DNA of 64,000 bases from Pseudophaeomoniella oleicola. Lineage: Eukaryota; Ascomycota; Eurotiomycetes; Phaeomoniellales; Phaeomoniellaceae. The stretch is taken from assembly GCA_003868215.1 (NCBI GenBank), contig QWDQ01000015.1, positions 1 through 64,000 of the forward strand. The letters are read 5' to 3'. Each line of letters begins with the position of its first letter. Positions within the stretch are counted from its first letter, which is position 1. The position numbers and the translations under genes were made by a program. Shown one piece after another: positions 22,891-34,700 of the stretch. The notes under the pieces were generated by a model. That model was not told where the DNA came from, did not search any database, and saw nothing but the letters and a program-made list of their open reading frames with translations.

Positions 22891-25800
22891 AGCTGTCAAA
22901 CCACCGTTGAGGTGCTCGTAATGACTATCTCGAATTCATAGTGCGACGGGGATCTCAGTGGGAATCGGATAGGGTAGTCTGGTAGAAGTAGTTGTAGCTG
23001 GCGGGTGTAGCGATGTTATACTCAATATGTATATACATTCGTTTTCTTACACTATGATCTAGGTAGTTGATATGTATCCGAGCAGGCCATCTAGCGTCGC
23101 CGTGATATGATTGACAGCGAGAGACGTTGTTCTCAGTCTTGATGTAGCGAGTGGCACGTATTGTCGGTGATCTGATCTTGAAACAGTCGACAAGCTGGTG
23201 ACTGTTTGAGCGATGGTCACAAGGAGCTAGAGAGGGATATATGCTTGTTGGTTGACAAGAACAGTTACACAACGAATGATGAGCTCTCAGTTAGTTTCCG
23301 ACATATAATTCGACCAGGATGCGCGCCAGCTGTGATGCTCTCTCACATCGGGAGCCTGAAGGCGCCACAGTGAGTTTTCAGTTGCGAATTTAGCAGCAAA
23401 GAGACGAGACTGGACGGAGACTCTGGGAAAGAAGGCAGCAAGCAGAGAAATCAATGAAATGACGCCAAATGACTTGAACCGCTGAGTCCCTCGGGAAGTT
23501 ATCGATTGTGCGATAAACGAAAGAATGAGCCTTTTCCTTTTTCTCTCCCAATATATGATCGGGTTTTTTTTCTTTTCAGAGTGGTCTTGCCTCGATTTTC
23601 TTTTTGTGACTCGAGCTGTTCCAAACAAGCAGGTGGTCAATATTTTCACGTTTGCGGTGATTCGTCTTTCTTTCACCCTTCCTCCCTTTCCTTAGGGTTT
23701 TTTTTGCTACCTGAAGACATTGGTTTCGGTGACCCACCATAATTAAAAAGTCTACCGAGTAATGGTCTCGATTTTGAGAGCACCAGTACCAGTACCTGAA
23801 CGTGAATCCATTCGTCTGCACTGCCCATAGTGTGGAACGTCTCATCAGTGGATTCCAAACTGAGTCGGTATGCCATCCGATATCCGACGATCTACCGTGC
23901 TACTGGACTTTGGCTCCTCTTGAGTCGGTCAAATACGGGTGACGGGTTGTGGTCCCTAGGATCATCGGTGATGGAACTTCTAAAAAGACCGGTTCTAGAA
24001 TCTCCTTGGTCTGCTCGCATATCGCCAGAGACCGTCCAGCCTCTAGCGATCATATGTCAGACAAAACCGGCCTCCGGCAATGCTACATGGCCAGGATTGG
24101 AAACAAGTGATAATATTGTCCGTTGTGGCACATGGCTGAGCTGGTCTTCAATATATTGGGTATTGGGTATTGGGGTTTTGGTCTGGAGATGGGCTCCGAT
24201 ATCTAACTCGGAATGGGCGGTCAAGTGATTTGACAAAGGCCTTCCTGTACTCGGTAAAAAAAAAGACCAAAGGGGCTCAACAATGGAAATGCTAAGCGAT
24301 GATCTTCTGATCGATCCAGCCGGAACTGGAACCAAACTTCAAAATGCTCTTGACTGTATCAGGCACTTGCTATACGGATCCCGAAGCTATCTATGTTGGG
24401 AACCTAGAGAGTAGACATGGGTACCTTGCAATTATATCCTCCTTTCTCCATAACTTCATTTCTGCCCTTGGATTAATTGCCGGCGTTGATGGTCGACGAA
24501 TCGTTCCTTGCTTATCACTGCTGATACATTCTCACCGCTTGTCAAGTGGTCAATGAACGATGCGTTCGACCAGGATAGAAGCTACCTAAGTGCCATAATC
24601 AACGTGGCCATGATCAGTTCCATATTTTGCCACCTCGCTTGAGCATAAAGTAACCATTCAAAAGTGCGTGAGGTCGTTACTGCACAATAACCGCAAAGAG
24701 ATCAACAATGTGGAATGCAACGTCTGTTCCACGCCTCAGGATGACTCCATAACGGTGAGACAGATCCCTGACTAGGCTGAAGATCTGTCAGCCTGCATTA
24801 TTGACAATTTGATTTAAAAAAGAAAAGGCCTTCTAGAACCTGATTGTGGGCACTTGTGCTATCTCATATACGAAGAAATTTGCAGAAAGTGATCAAGCAC
24901 GTACCCAATTTGTTCGCGCAGCAGAAGAAGCGCACTTTGGATACCTTTACATACCAACCTGTAAGACCGGGCGATGTACTTTGGGACGACGACGTACTTC
25001 CCTCCTGGTCAATGAGCTCAACAACGGGACGTGAAAAGGCTGCATTACCACGTGGTTATGGTGATCATCCTTGTCATCGTTCCGTTGCCTCAAACCCTTA
25101 TCGTTAAACGGTCGTTCGCCTCCGGCTACTTTCTCTGCCACCCACGCCATGCTTTTTGACTCAAACCTGAAGGTAACAGAGGTGACGAAGATTGCAGGTT
25201 ACATCCACGATACGACAGATCATACGCTGCCTTTGTCTCCTTCCCTTTCTGTTCCTGAAGCTGTAGGGTGCATCCTACCACTCCCAGTCGCTCGGACACA
25301 TTGCTACCGGACAAGTGTCGAAAGGATGACACCCCTTCAAACAAGGCTCATCCTATCTGCCGGACTTAATGAAGAATGCTACAGGTAACAATCGCAATGC
25401 AGACTAATTGGATAGGGTGTCACACGAACCTCCTTCTTACTGGTCTGGGTCATTTGCGGAAGCGAGATATCTCGGATTTCTAGCTAGGCAACACTCGAGA
25501 TCCTTCCCAGGGACCGGGATAATCACAGGGACCGTCGCATTGTGGAAGCAAACAGGGATTCTGCCCAAGTTTTCTTGCTCAATCCTTTCCACATCGTCCA
25601 GTGATGCAGTTTAGACTGTGCCATCAATTGACAGGATCTGTGACGAGCGGGTTGTCAGGAGCAGCTGCCTCCTTTGCTCGTTAGTCACCCAAAAGTCATG
25701 TTGGCGGCGCGTGATTTGGCTGCGATCATCGCTAGGACTTTTCAGTTGATCCCTTGGCTGGACTCACCACACGAAAGTGAGTGATTGAGTAATCAACAAT

Positions 25801-26793
25801 ACCATTTCCAGATGGCCCATGGATCCAGACCTCTCAATCAGTCGCATTAGGATGGGAAATGCCTCTCCTACTTCTTTGGCCATTTCCTCATCAAGGTGTT
25901 CTTCGTGCCCAACAATGTTTTTCGAAATGGATCCTCCGTTCTCCCACTGGGCAGCCGAACCTATGTTCGACTGCATTGACGGAGTGTCTGAACACTTTCA
26001 ACGTACTCTTTGCGGCGCTTGAAACATCTTCTGCGGATGCAGAGAGTTCTAGGGGGGCGGTCACGGAAGGAGGCATTCTTAACTTCTCTTTAGGTTGATC
26101 ATAGGTGGTATAATGTCCTTGACAGGTACATTTGACCGCAGTCTCTTGTAGAGCTTGTGTGGCTTATCGAATCATGTTTAGGAGCTCTTAATCTATATAT
26201 CCAATGGCCATACTTCCATCAGTGATAAGGATATTCATCAGTAAGCAGGTGGAATGCCAGATCATCGTCGCCGTGAGAAATCTAATAGCATACTGGAGAA
26301 TGTGGTATCAACAATGTAGATGTCCTGCGTGTCTCTCAAAAGGTATACATTGGTAGAGTGTCTCTGGCCAACATTTACAACATCTAAGGACGTGACCCTT
26401 CTTCTAAATGCCATGACTTCTTCATAATCTGTCTGAAGGACTTTCTATTATGCTCACTGTAGATTTCCATGAGAGGATGATGTCGAGATGTGCCTTGAAC
26501 TGTTCTCCCAAAAAGATAATCTTCCCAATGCTATCCTCCCTAGTAAAAAGGTCTATTCGTCCTCCTAGTACTCTGAAGATTGACCTGCGGGCTCTCTGCT
26601 ATGGCCCTATTGGCCTTCCGTATTCGGATAAGCGTCGGGGAGCTCAACTATGCCATATGAAGGGAGGGGAAGCCCCACCTAGGGCAAGGAAAAGTGTGAT
26701 GACCAAAATCGGGGAGAGAAAACGAAAAACGCTCTATCTCGGTCAATTATAGGTCAAATTTGCTCATTTTAGTCTCAAAAGAAAGCCCTTTAG

Positions 26794-26912
26794 GTCTTCC
26801 TGGTCTAGTTGGTTATGACGTCGGTCTCATACACTTCATTTCATGAATAAATGAAATCCCAGCCCACTGGGGCGATATCCGAAGGTCGTGAGTTCGATCC
26901 TCACGGAGGACA
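26794..26912 (+). tRNA. tRNA-Met (CAT), with intron
   Basis: A complete cloverleaf can be drawn. The acceptor stem is GTCTTCC (26794-26800) with GGAGGAC (26905-26911), with one G-U pair, and the discriminator is A26912. The D arm has GTC/GAC with the box-A-like TAGTTGGTTA; the T arm is GTGAG-TTCGATC-CTCAC (box B). The anticodon stem TCGGT is followed by loop CTCATAC with anticodon CAT at 26828-26830, T33 and A37. A 45-nt intron follows base 37 (about 26832-26876) and contains a strong ATTTCAT/ATGAAAT hairpin. A run of five T after the gene (26915-26919) fits RNA polymerase III termination. Placed canonically, the intron leaves a T31-T39 mismatch at the top of the anticodon stem; a slightly shifted junction would pair it. 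The GTGAG T stem suggests elongator Met. Confidence 0.8.
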
Positions 26913-29518
26913 TATTTTTGACTTTTTTAACTTCCCTTACTCTGCTTAATATTCTCCTGCCTCCGCTCTACATGGCAATCTTCTTTTCGTATCATATAGC
27001 GGGCTGATGGTTGCTCAGGAAGAGTTCAAAGTGGTCGTGTTCAAAATTGAACATTTTGTTTTTCTACTTTTTCTTACAGGACCACAAACACTCGTCTATC
27101 CGCCTTCTATACTCATATCAACTTACTGATGATTTTGAAGAACATTTCAGACCTCCCTGCATCTGAGATTCATGTGCCCAGCCAATCCTGCCCCTATTAG
27201 GGCGCCCGATCTACTGTTTTTCTACATACATAGGAGGTAAGTAGGTTCAACTGACGACAAAAATCCGGACTACTTTTGCAGAAGCCACCGCATACGTCAA
27301 GGCTCACTCAGTACTGTAAAGACACTGTCATATAGCATAGCGTATGGCTCTAGATGTCCAGGTAGGCACTCCAAGAATACGAGCCCTGGAGTGTGACCGA
27401 ACAGGAATATTCATAATTTCGATTTGTTTTTTCTATGACATCTTCATTTGGACATTGGCTTGGAAATTGTTCATCCTGTTCCCACGGAATCACTCTTCTT
27501 TAACTGTCATCTGTACTCTCTACACGAGTTATAAATGTCGAAATGAATATCCAGCTCAAACTCCGACTACAATTGCTCCTGTCCACTTCTACACCCTGAC
27601 CATCATCCCTCCGCATATACCCTACCACTTCACCTTCACGAAAGCCCCCTGTTACTGTCAAGCAAGAGCAATTCAACGGCCTCAAACGCTTCAGACTTTT
27701 CATACCTCCCTTAGGAACTTTGGTGGAGTAAAAAGGCAAAAGGCAAAAAGTAAGAACAATGAACTTTGAGAGATGGGAAGCTTCCTTGCCGTTGCGGCTG
27801 TTAGGGAAAAAGTGGAACCGTGACGGATGAAGCTATCCCAGACTGTAACATCTACATATCCAGCTTGCCAACCTAGATCTCTATGACAAGCTGTGCCCAG
27901 AGCAGGTGTTCCTGGAATTAGAGTCCTGGCCAAAGAGAGTATGGCAGATGCAATTGCACAGAGAGGACGTGGTAGGTGAGAAGAGAGTGACTATGTAGAC
28001 AACGTGACATAGCACATACAATACTATGTAGCTTACGGGAACTTGAAGGTGTTTCTTTTGTACATGGCTAGTATCATATGCCTGACAGGTGGACTCCATC
28101 TAGTAGCATGTCCTCCCCGATTTGATTCTTCAACGGCCGAGGGAAGGCATTGCACCGCTTGCGATCCCATCAGTTCGACCATGGTACTGAGCGGCTATCA
28201 TTTGATAATTAAATTATGGAGCGATATCCATTCGTCTGGAACTCTGAGATATAGAAGACTTATCATGCACAGCAGTCGTCTACGATAGCACTTTCTGCAG
28301 AGATGCACATAATCTCTCTATTGGGCTTATGTTGTGGACGGTGTGTGTATTCCACTCAAGCAAGATTGTCATTTGTCCATTTGAGATGCTATGAAACGAC
28401 CTCTGAAGCCTGCTATGCAATACGTCCACTTTTAAGGAACATCTTGAAGTGGACACCCATCACTGGAGGAGAGTGCGGTTGTCAGAAGCCTGGCCTAACA
28501 GAGTACCATCGCTGCAACATCCGAATTGGCTACCACTCATTGAGCTTTCCATGTGATGTTTGTATTCCCACGTGTTCCGTTTCAGACATCAACATCAAAA
28601 CAACTACTATGCCTACTCCCACTGGATTGTTGGAGTGTAGGCAGCTTGCTGATCAACACGGGAAGCAATGAAACGACTGGCAATGAACAAGGCAATCGGG
28701 ACGGAGACAGATATCACAAAACGGAGAGGTCATAAGACAAAGGAAGACGACCAACGACAGTGTTTGCTCTACCCGATGTAGTACAAGCAGTAAGACCCTA
28801 AACCTCAAGGATCCGAGGAGACGAAAATGAAGAGAAAAATAATGCCCGACTGTGTAACGTCAAGTCGTCCATTGTCTGGCTGGGAGATACTGGGACGCCC
28901 AACACTGATATCAACATCATGATAGCTGCAATGTGACGATGTCTTGAGATGAAGTGAACACGATACTGTCAAGCACGGGCCAATCAAGTCCGGAAGCGAG
29001 GGCCCGACCTCTATCTTCTTTGTGGTGTCAAGGCTATCATTCACAACATGAGTAGATCACCCGATGATTGCCTTGCACAAACATGAATGCAAATACGATG
29101 AAGGCAAACGTGGTGGCCTAGGAAGCGTGCTCGGGCCATAGTGAGAAATTTTCACCTCAGGGGCTACCGACCTCTAATCCTGGTCTCATGGAATATATTG
29201 AACTCTACGGACCCATATTGTAGTGTGTACTTCTCAGTACTGGGGGCATTTGATTGCCTTTTGTCCAACAGACTGAGCCTTCACTGCCCTTCTCCCTTGC
29301 CACGATAAGTGAAGCGGACCTGGCTGGATGACGAAAATAAATATTCATAACCAAACCAAACAATGAAAGGGCTAGTTACTGATTGATTAGTTGAAGCGAT
29401 TATTAGATGACGCCAAAGTAAGGTACCGCACGGAGTGAATGCCACCTTCCCTGATTTGGGCGTGTTAGCACCTTCTCCGCAGAGGATCCATCCCATCAAA
29501 CCCGTACATAGTAAATTT

Positions 29519-29590
29519 ATTTTCCTTGCCGCTGCCCCCTTCTCTTCTTGCTTCTCTTTCTCATCTTCATCCATCGTCTCTTCTGACAGC
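29519..29590 (+). promoter_or_regulatory. Pyrimidine-rich promoter tract of the Sbp1-like gene
   Basis: A nearly unbroken C/T stretch lies about 160-230 bases upstream of the start codon at 29748. Such CT tracts precede the transcription start of many strongly expressed mould genes. Inference from position and composition. Confidence 0.4.
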
Positions 29591-29747
29591 AATACCAACC
29601 TTTCAACCTCAAGATCACCGCATCTAGGGCACCAAGCTACCCTTTAAACCCCCTCTTCAATTCCCTGTTTCCAAAGGCAGCCTCCCGCTCCCTGAGTCAC
29701 CTTCGCGTTACAGATCTTTCCGAATCATCGATCTGTCCTCAGCCACA

Positions 29748-30910
29748 ATGTCCACTGCCGTAGACAACCTTGCCGACAACCTGGCTGCTGCCAGTATCCA
29801 AGACCCCGTTCAAGACTCAGCTACCGCCAGCGCTGCTGAGGGTCGTCGTCTGTACATTGGGAACCTCGCTTATGCGACAACTGAGGGGGAGCTCAAGAAC
29901 TTCTTCGAAGCTTACGAAGTGTAAGTTATCTTTTATCTCCATATGCCATGTCATATCGTTTTTGTGTACATGACGAAACTAATTTTAATCTTAACAGCGA
30001 GTCGACCTCTATCCCAGTCAACCCACGCACTAACCGACCTGTTGGTTATGCCTTTGTTGACTTGAAGTCTGCTGCCGATGCCGAGAAGGCCATCTCTGAG
30101 CTCTCCGGCAAGGAGATCCTTGAACGCAAGGTCTCTGTCCAGCTCGCTCGCAAACCAGAGCCTGCTGGTGAGAAGGCCGAGGGTGCTGAAGGTGAAGGCA
30201 AGCCAAAGCGTGGTGCTGGTCGTGGTCGCGGTCGCGGTCGTGGCCGTGGTGGACGTCTCGGTCGTGGCGGCCGTGCCTCAGCTGTAAGCTCCTATCCCTT
30301 CTATTTTACGTTTCATGTCAACTGACAATTCTCGCGCAAGAAGCCAAACGACGATACTGAGGTTGCTACCGATGCTCTTCCTCTGACTGATGTCACCAAC
30401 GAAGCCAACGAGGGTGGCGAAGCAGCAACTGATTCCAAACCAGCCAGAACTCCACGCCCACCAAAGCAGCGCGGCCCACCAGAGGACGGTATCCCAAGCA
30501 AGACCAAGGTCATGGTCGCTAACCTCCCCTATGACTTGACCGAAGAGAAGGTTAGTTTGCTCTCCCAACTCGGGCGCTGTGAGGATGCTAATCCCGTATA
30601 GCTCAAGGAACTTTTCACTGCCTACGAGCCAACTTCATCTAAGATCGCTCTTCGACCAATTCCCCGATTCATGGTCAAGAAGCTCCAAGCACGCGGCGAG
30701 GCTCGCAAGGGTCGTGGCTTCGGCTTTGTCACTCTTGCCTCTGAGGAACAACAGCAGAAGGCTGTTGCTGAGATGAACGGCAAGCAGATTGAGGGCCGCG
30801 AAATTGCTGTCAAGGTTGCTATCGACAGCCCAGGAAAGGAAGATGATGAAGAGGAGACCAAGGAGAACGGTGTCACCGAGGAAGTCGCTGCTGAGACTCC
30901 CGCGGCTTGA
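29748..30910 (+). CDS. RRM-RGG-RRM RNA-binding protein (Sbp1-like)
   Basis: Four exons, 29748-29920, 29998-30283, 30341-30550 and 30602-30910, encode 325 residues; introns are 77, 57 and 51 nt with GTAAGT, GTAAGC and GTTAGT donors. RRM1 (about 34-112) has RNP2 LYIGNL (35-40) and RNP1 RPVGYAFVDL (72-81). A glycine/arginine linker (about 130-152, alternating GRGRGRGRG) follows, then an acidic/Pro segment and RRM2 (about 207-298) with RNP2 VMVANLPY and RNP1 KGRGFGFVTL. The C-terminus is acidic. This order matches yeast Sbp1, a cytoplasmic protein that binds eIF4G through its RGG part and represses translation or promotes decapping. Nucleolar RRM/GAR proteins are a less likely alternative because their GAR region is terminal. 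It converges on THO2. Confidence 0.85.
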
Positions 30911-31401
30911 ATACATGACATCCGATGTTGATGATGTGGTGGAAGCAGAAGGCGTGATATCGTTTTAGTAAGGTATCTTTATGGTTGGACTTGTTACTCT
31001 TATGATGTTGAGGACAGTATCACCCCGAAGGAGCCGAGGCTGGAATATCATGCGGAATGAATGACTGGTAGATGTCTGAAAAGGAGCAGCTGTGTATATG
31101 CTTAGTGCCCAAGGCGGCTGTATCTTTACAATACATCAATCTACCAATTCTTTGATCATCCGTTAATTCTCTCTGTTGTCTTCGTTTTCGCATCTTGATA
31201 GACCCCTTTCCGTATTGTCCTGTGCTTCTTTGAATTTCGACATATACTTCTGATCTTTGACCGCATTGTTCGTCCGTCTAGTGCCCATTATCTATCTACC
31301 TTTACTATGCTCTTCTGACCGACTCACATTTTCGAAATCACCTTATCTACCCAGCATCTTTGCTTCCCCCCCTTTTTAGGGCAGGGGAATAGGATAGGAT
31401 A

Positions 31402-31432
<31 letters not shown>

Positions 31433-31795
31433 GTGTACTAATTACTATTACATGTCTATGTGGAATGATGATGATTATTGTTGATTTATTGTTGATTTGA
31501 TTTAAGTCTGGTTATCTCTTCTTTCCTTTCCTTTTTTTGGGTTTCGCATTACACGTACCGGTCCATTCCATTCCAATCCATTCGTGCGTACCCATTCCCC
31601 GGTGTGAAAATGCATGCGATGACTGTGAGTACTATTACAGACAAAGAAACAAACAAACAGAAGAGCAGAAAAAGACAAGACAAGACAAAAAGACTCGTTC
31701 GCTAATTTGGAGAAAAGGGTTTCTTTTCTCTTTTTGGTAACAAGAAGAACAACGATAAAGAAAACGAGTCAAATGGTTTGATCAAAGGTTCCCTA
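30911..31795. other. Convergent spacer, Sbp1-like gene / THO2
   Basis: This is 0.9 kb of 3' flanks. It contains a TAC triplet run of about nine units (31402-31429) and poly-pyrimidine stretches; no gene is supported. Confidence 0.6.
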
Positions 31796-34700
31796 TTATC
31801 CTCCTCCACGTCTAGGTCTCTTGTTTTCTGGACCGGGTCCGGGACCGCCTCTCATATCACCACCTCTATTACCGCCATAAGCTCCGGATGCTGCTCGGCT
31901 TGGTGGACCTCTTCCACCGCTACCGTAGCCGCCTCTCTGTCCGCCATCAGGTGGAGGTGGGCCGCCGAGGCTGTCATCGGCAGGTCTACCTCTCTTTTGG
32001 GGTGTGATTGTACCGCCACCTGGTCCTGAGGGAGGGTGTGTTTCACGTGGACCAGATGGTGGCGGGGGTGGCGCAGGACGTTTCGAGTCTCGATCATTCC
32101 GATCTCTGTCTCTATCGTAGTCGCGAGCCTGAGCGCGATCTCTATCTCGGTCGCGAGAATCGAAGGATGGACGATCGCTGGCGTGTCGTGGAGGGCGACT
32201 TTCAGATTCGCGAGGCGGGTAGCTGCCGCTGGTGCCTCGGCGGGCATTTTCAGCTTCGAAAAATTGCGGTGGTAGAGGCGGGCCACGAGGCGAGGGCTGG
32301 GATGGTGACTGAGATATCAACTCTTCGCGACGACCACTGTGACGGGATGGAGGAGCCGTGCTCGACTGGCTGCCTGGTGCAGCAGCATTACGGTCGTCAC
32401 GGCGGGATGAAGATTCTCTTGAACCGCGGTCTCTGTCACGATCTCTCTCACTTGGGCGCTCTCGATCTCGGTCACGGTCACGTTCTCTATCTTTGTCTCT
32501 ATCACGTCGGTCGCGATCGTCTCGACCATGATCACGCTCTCGATCTCGTTCACCCTCACGATGCGTCGCTTCGCGATCACGGCGGCCGCTTCCACTTTCA
32601 CGGTCTTGAGAATGGCCTCGGCTACCAGTCGTATGTCTGTCAGAGCGTCTTGTGGACGAAGTTTCATCGACAACGTCTCCTCGTCTCCCAGATGGTGGCG
32701 GTTTTTGATCATCACGATAGTCGGACCTGGTATCGCTGTGACGGCTTGAGCCAGCAAAGAGGTCTGGGCGGCCATCTGGGCCGGCATCGTATTGCTCGGA
32801 TCTTGAAACCTCGCTTGCTCCTTGTTGCGGAGTTGTGGATAGACTGGATGTGCGTGCTGCACCTCTACCTCGAATTGACGTTCCTTGTCCAGCTTGCTGG
32901 AGTGTATTGTTCACAGCTGAGATAGCATTTCGTTGGCCTCTTCCTCGACCCGGATCGGATCCTTGTGGCCCCAGAGGAGGTCCCCTAGGCGCAGGAGAAG
33001 GACCAGAAGGCGCATTGCTCGGAGCCCCCCGTGGACCTGAAGGAGCAGATGGCGGTGATGTCTGAGACTGTGTATGCTGTGGCCGCCCCTCGAAGCGCTC
33101 TTGGCGAGACGATGGATGCTCACTTGTCGGAGATTGGAAAGCTTTAAGGCGATCTGGATGGATACCCGCCGTCTCGATGGGAGGTTGTGACGCGGTGTTT
33201 ACGCCTTGATCTTGAGATGAAGTGTTTCGAGCTTGCGGACGGCCAGGCCCAGATGGTGGTAATCTATCTTGCCTGTCACTGCTGTAAGAAGGACCTGTAG
33301 GAGCATTGCGAGGTGGAGGCGCAGTGACGGGGTCACGGCTTCGTGGACCACTGGGGTAATCAGAAGAAGGCGGACGACCACCGTCATCCTCACGACGTCT
33401 TGACGGATGCCGGCTATCCTCGTTGTTGAGCCTTCCATAATTCATATCGACTGGGGTCTGGCGTTGCGAAGAACTTGATGCAGAGTACTCATCTCGCGAA
33501 CGGCGACTATCATCGCTCCTAAGTCTTGTATCTGATTCAGGTCTCGGATATCTTCGATCTTCAGCTTGTGACAACTCTCTTCTATCATCAAGGCGTGGTC
33601 CTCTTTCTTCAACACGGCGTGGTGAGCTCGGACGAGATCCACGTGGGCGTCTTTCATCGGCTTTCTCTGCTCTGTCACCCGTATTTTGACCAATCAAAGC
33701 AGCCCTCTCAGGGTTGATCGCAGAAGAATGAGCTGCTTGGGATGAGGCGGTCTGAGGTGGCGGCATGACTGGATCTCTGTCATGCGCCCTTGAATCCGCT
33801 CGGTGAGAGTATGGCTCGGTGGGGTGCGGCCTTGGAGAACGACCCGAGTGATCGTCCCGCGGTCGAACCTCTCTTGACGATGCCAAACGATGGCGGTCTT
33901 CAGGATAGTCTCTATAACTTGAGTCGCGTACTTCACCTCTATCATAACCAGGCCTATCGGACAACCGTGAGCCGTTGGGAAGCTGCGATGACCGATCTCT
34001 GCCTCTGTCATCGTGTCTGTCAGATCTCATCAAAGGATCGCTGGGAGTAAGACGATGATCACGACGTTCTTGTGATGGCTCAGGAGGTCGAGAAGGAATT
34101 TTGGCATCACCCGGCCGAGAGGTTCGCGATTCTGGCCGCTCCGGCCGACTTGGAAGGTTGGGATTCGGAGTAGTGCTAGCTGGACGTTGTGGCTCTGGAC
34201 GCTTGGGAAACCCGGCGGGTCGTGCAGAATCTGCTCGAGTGCTCGGTGCATGTGCGTCTTGTATGGAAGGAGTAGCTGATCGCGAAGTAGGTTTTGGCGT
34301 CTCAGCTTTAAGTTCGAGTTTCGCGGCTACTTTTGCAGCTTCATTCTCCGCAGCTTTCGATATAGCAGCCGACTCCTCTTCACCGAGATCGGTAGCAGCT
34401 TCAACCTTGACCTCAGATAACATTCCATCCGTGGCTTCCTGTCTCTTTCCTTCGGCGTCTTTCATTTCCGTGTCTTCAAGCTCGCCGTCTTCAGCTCCTG
34501 CCATGGATGGGGTCTTCGTTTCGCTGTTTTCACTAACACAATTAGTCCTAGGCTCATGGAGCAATCAAATACGGTATACTTACTTGGGAGATGGCTTGAA
34601 TTCAATCGCCTCCGCGTTGAGTGGCTTCATCGGTGGTTGGGGTGTTTTGTTCCGGCCAGCAGCGGGTTCGTCACCCTGTCTGAAGGCCTGAGGGATCAGC

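Larger units (their letters stand above)
22891..29747. other. 6.9-kb gene-poor region
   Basis: Apart from the tRNA gene at 26794-26912 I find nothing that can be supported here. Open frames reach only about 140 codons, lack motifs and do not join into longer frames with credible introns. No terminal repeats, reverse-transcriptase or transposase motifs were seen. It may be decayed intergenic sequence or may hold non-coding RNAs. Confidence 0.55.

Noticed and set aside
22891-29747. Possible transposon or virus-like remnant near the tRNA
   Set aside because: No terminal repeats, target-site duplication, or polymerase, integrase or transposase motifs could be seen.
32008-32925. 305-codon plus-strand frame opposite the THO2 tail
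   Set aside because: It is a shadow of the RD/RE codon repeats on the other strand; its translation is low-complexity and without family features.
34533-34583. Alternative THO2 acceptor 15 bases earlier (CCTAG)
   Set aside because: In frame too, but it would give a 36-nt intron and remove the ACTAAT branch site from the intron; the 51-nt intron fits fungal norms.
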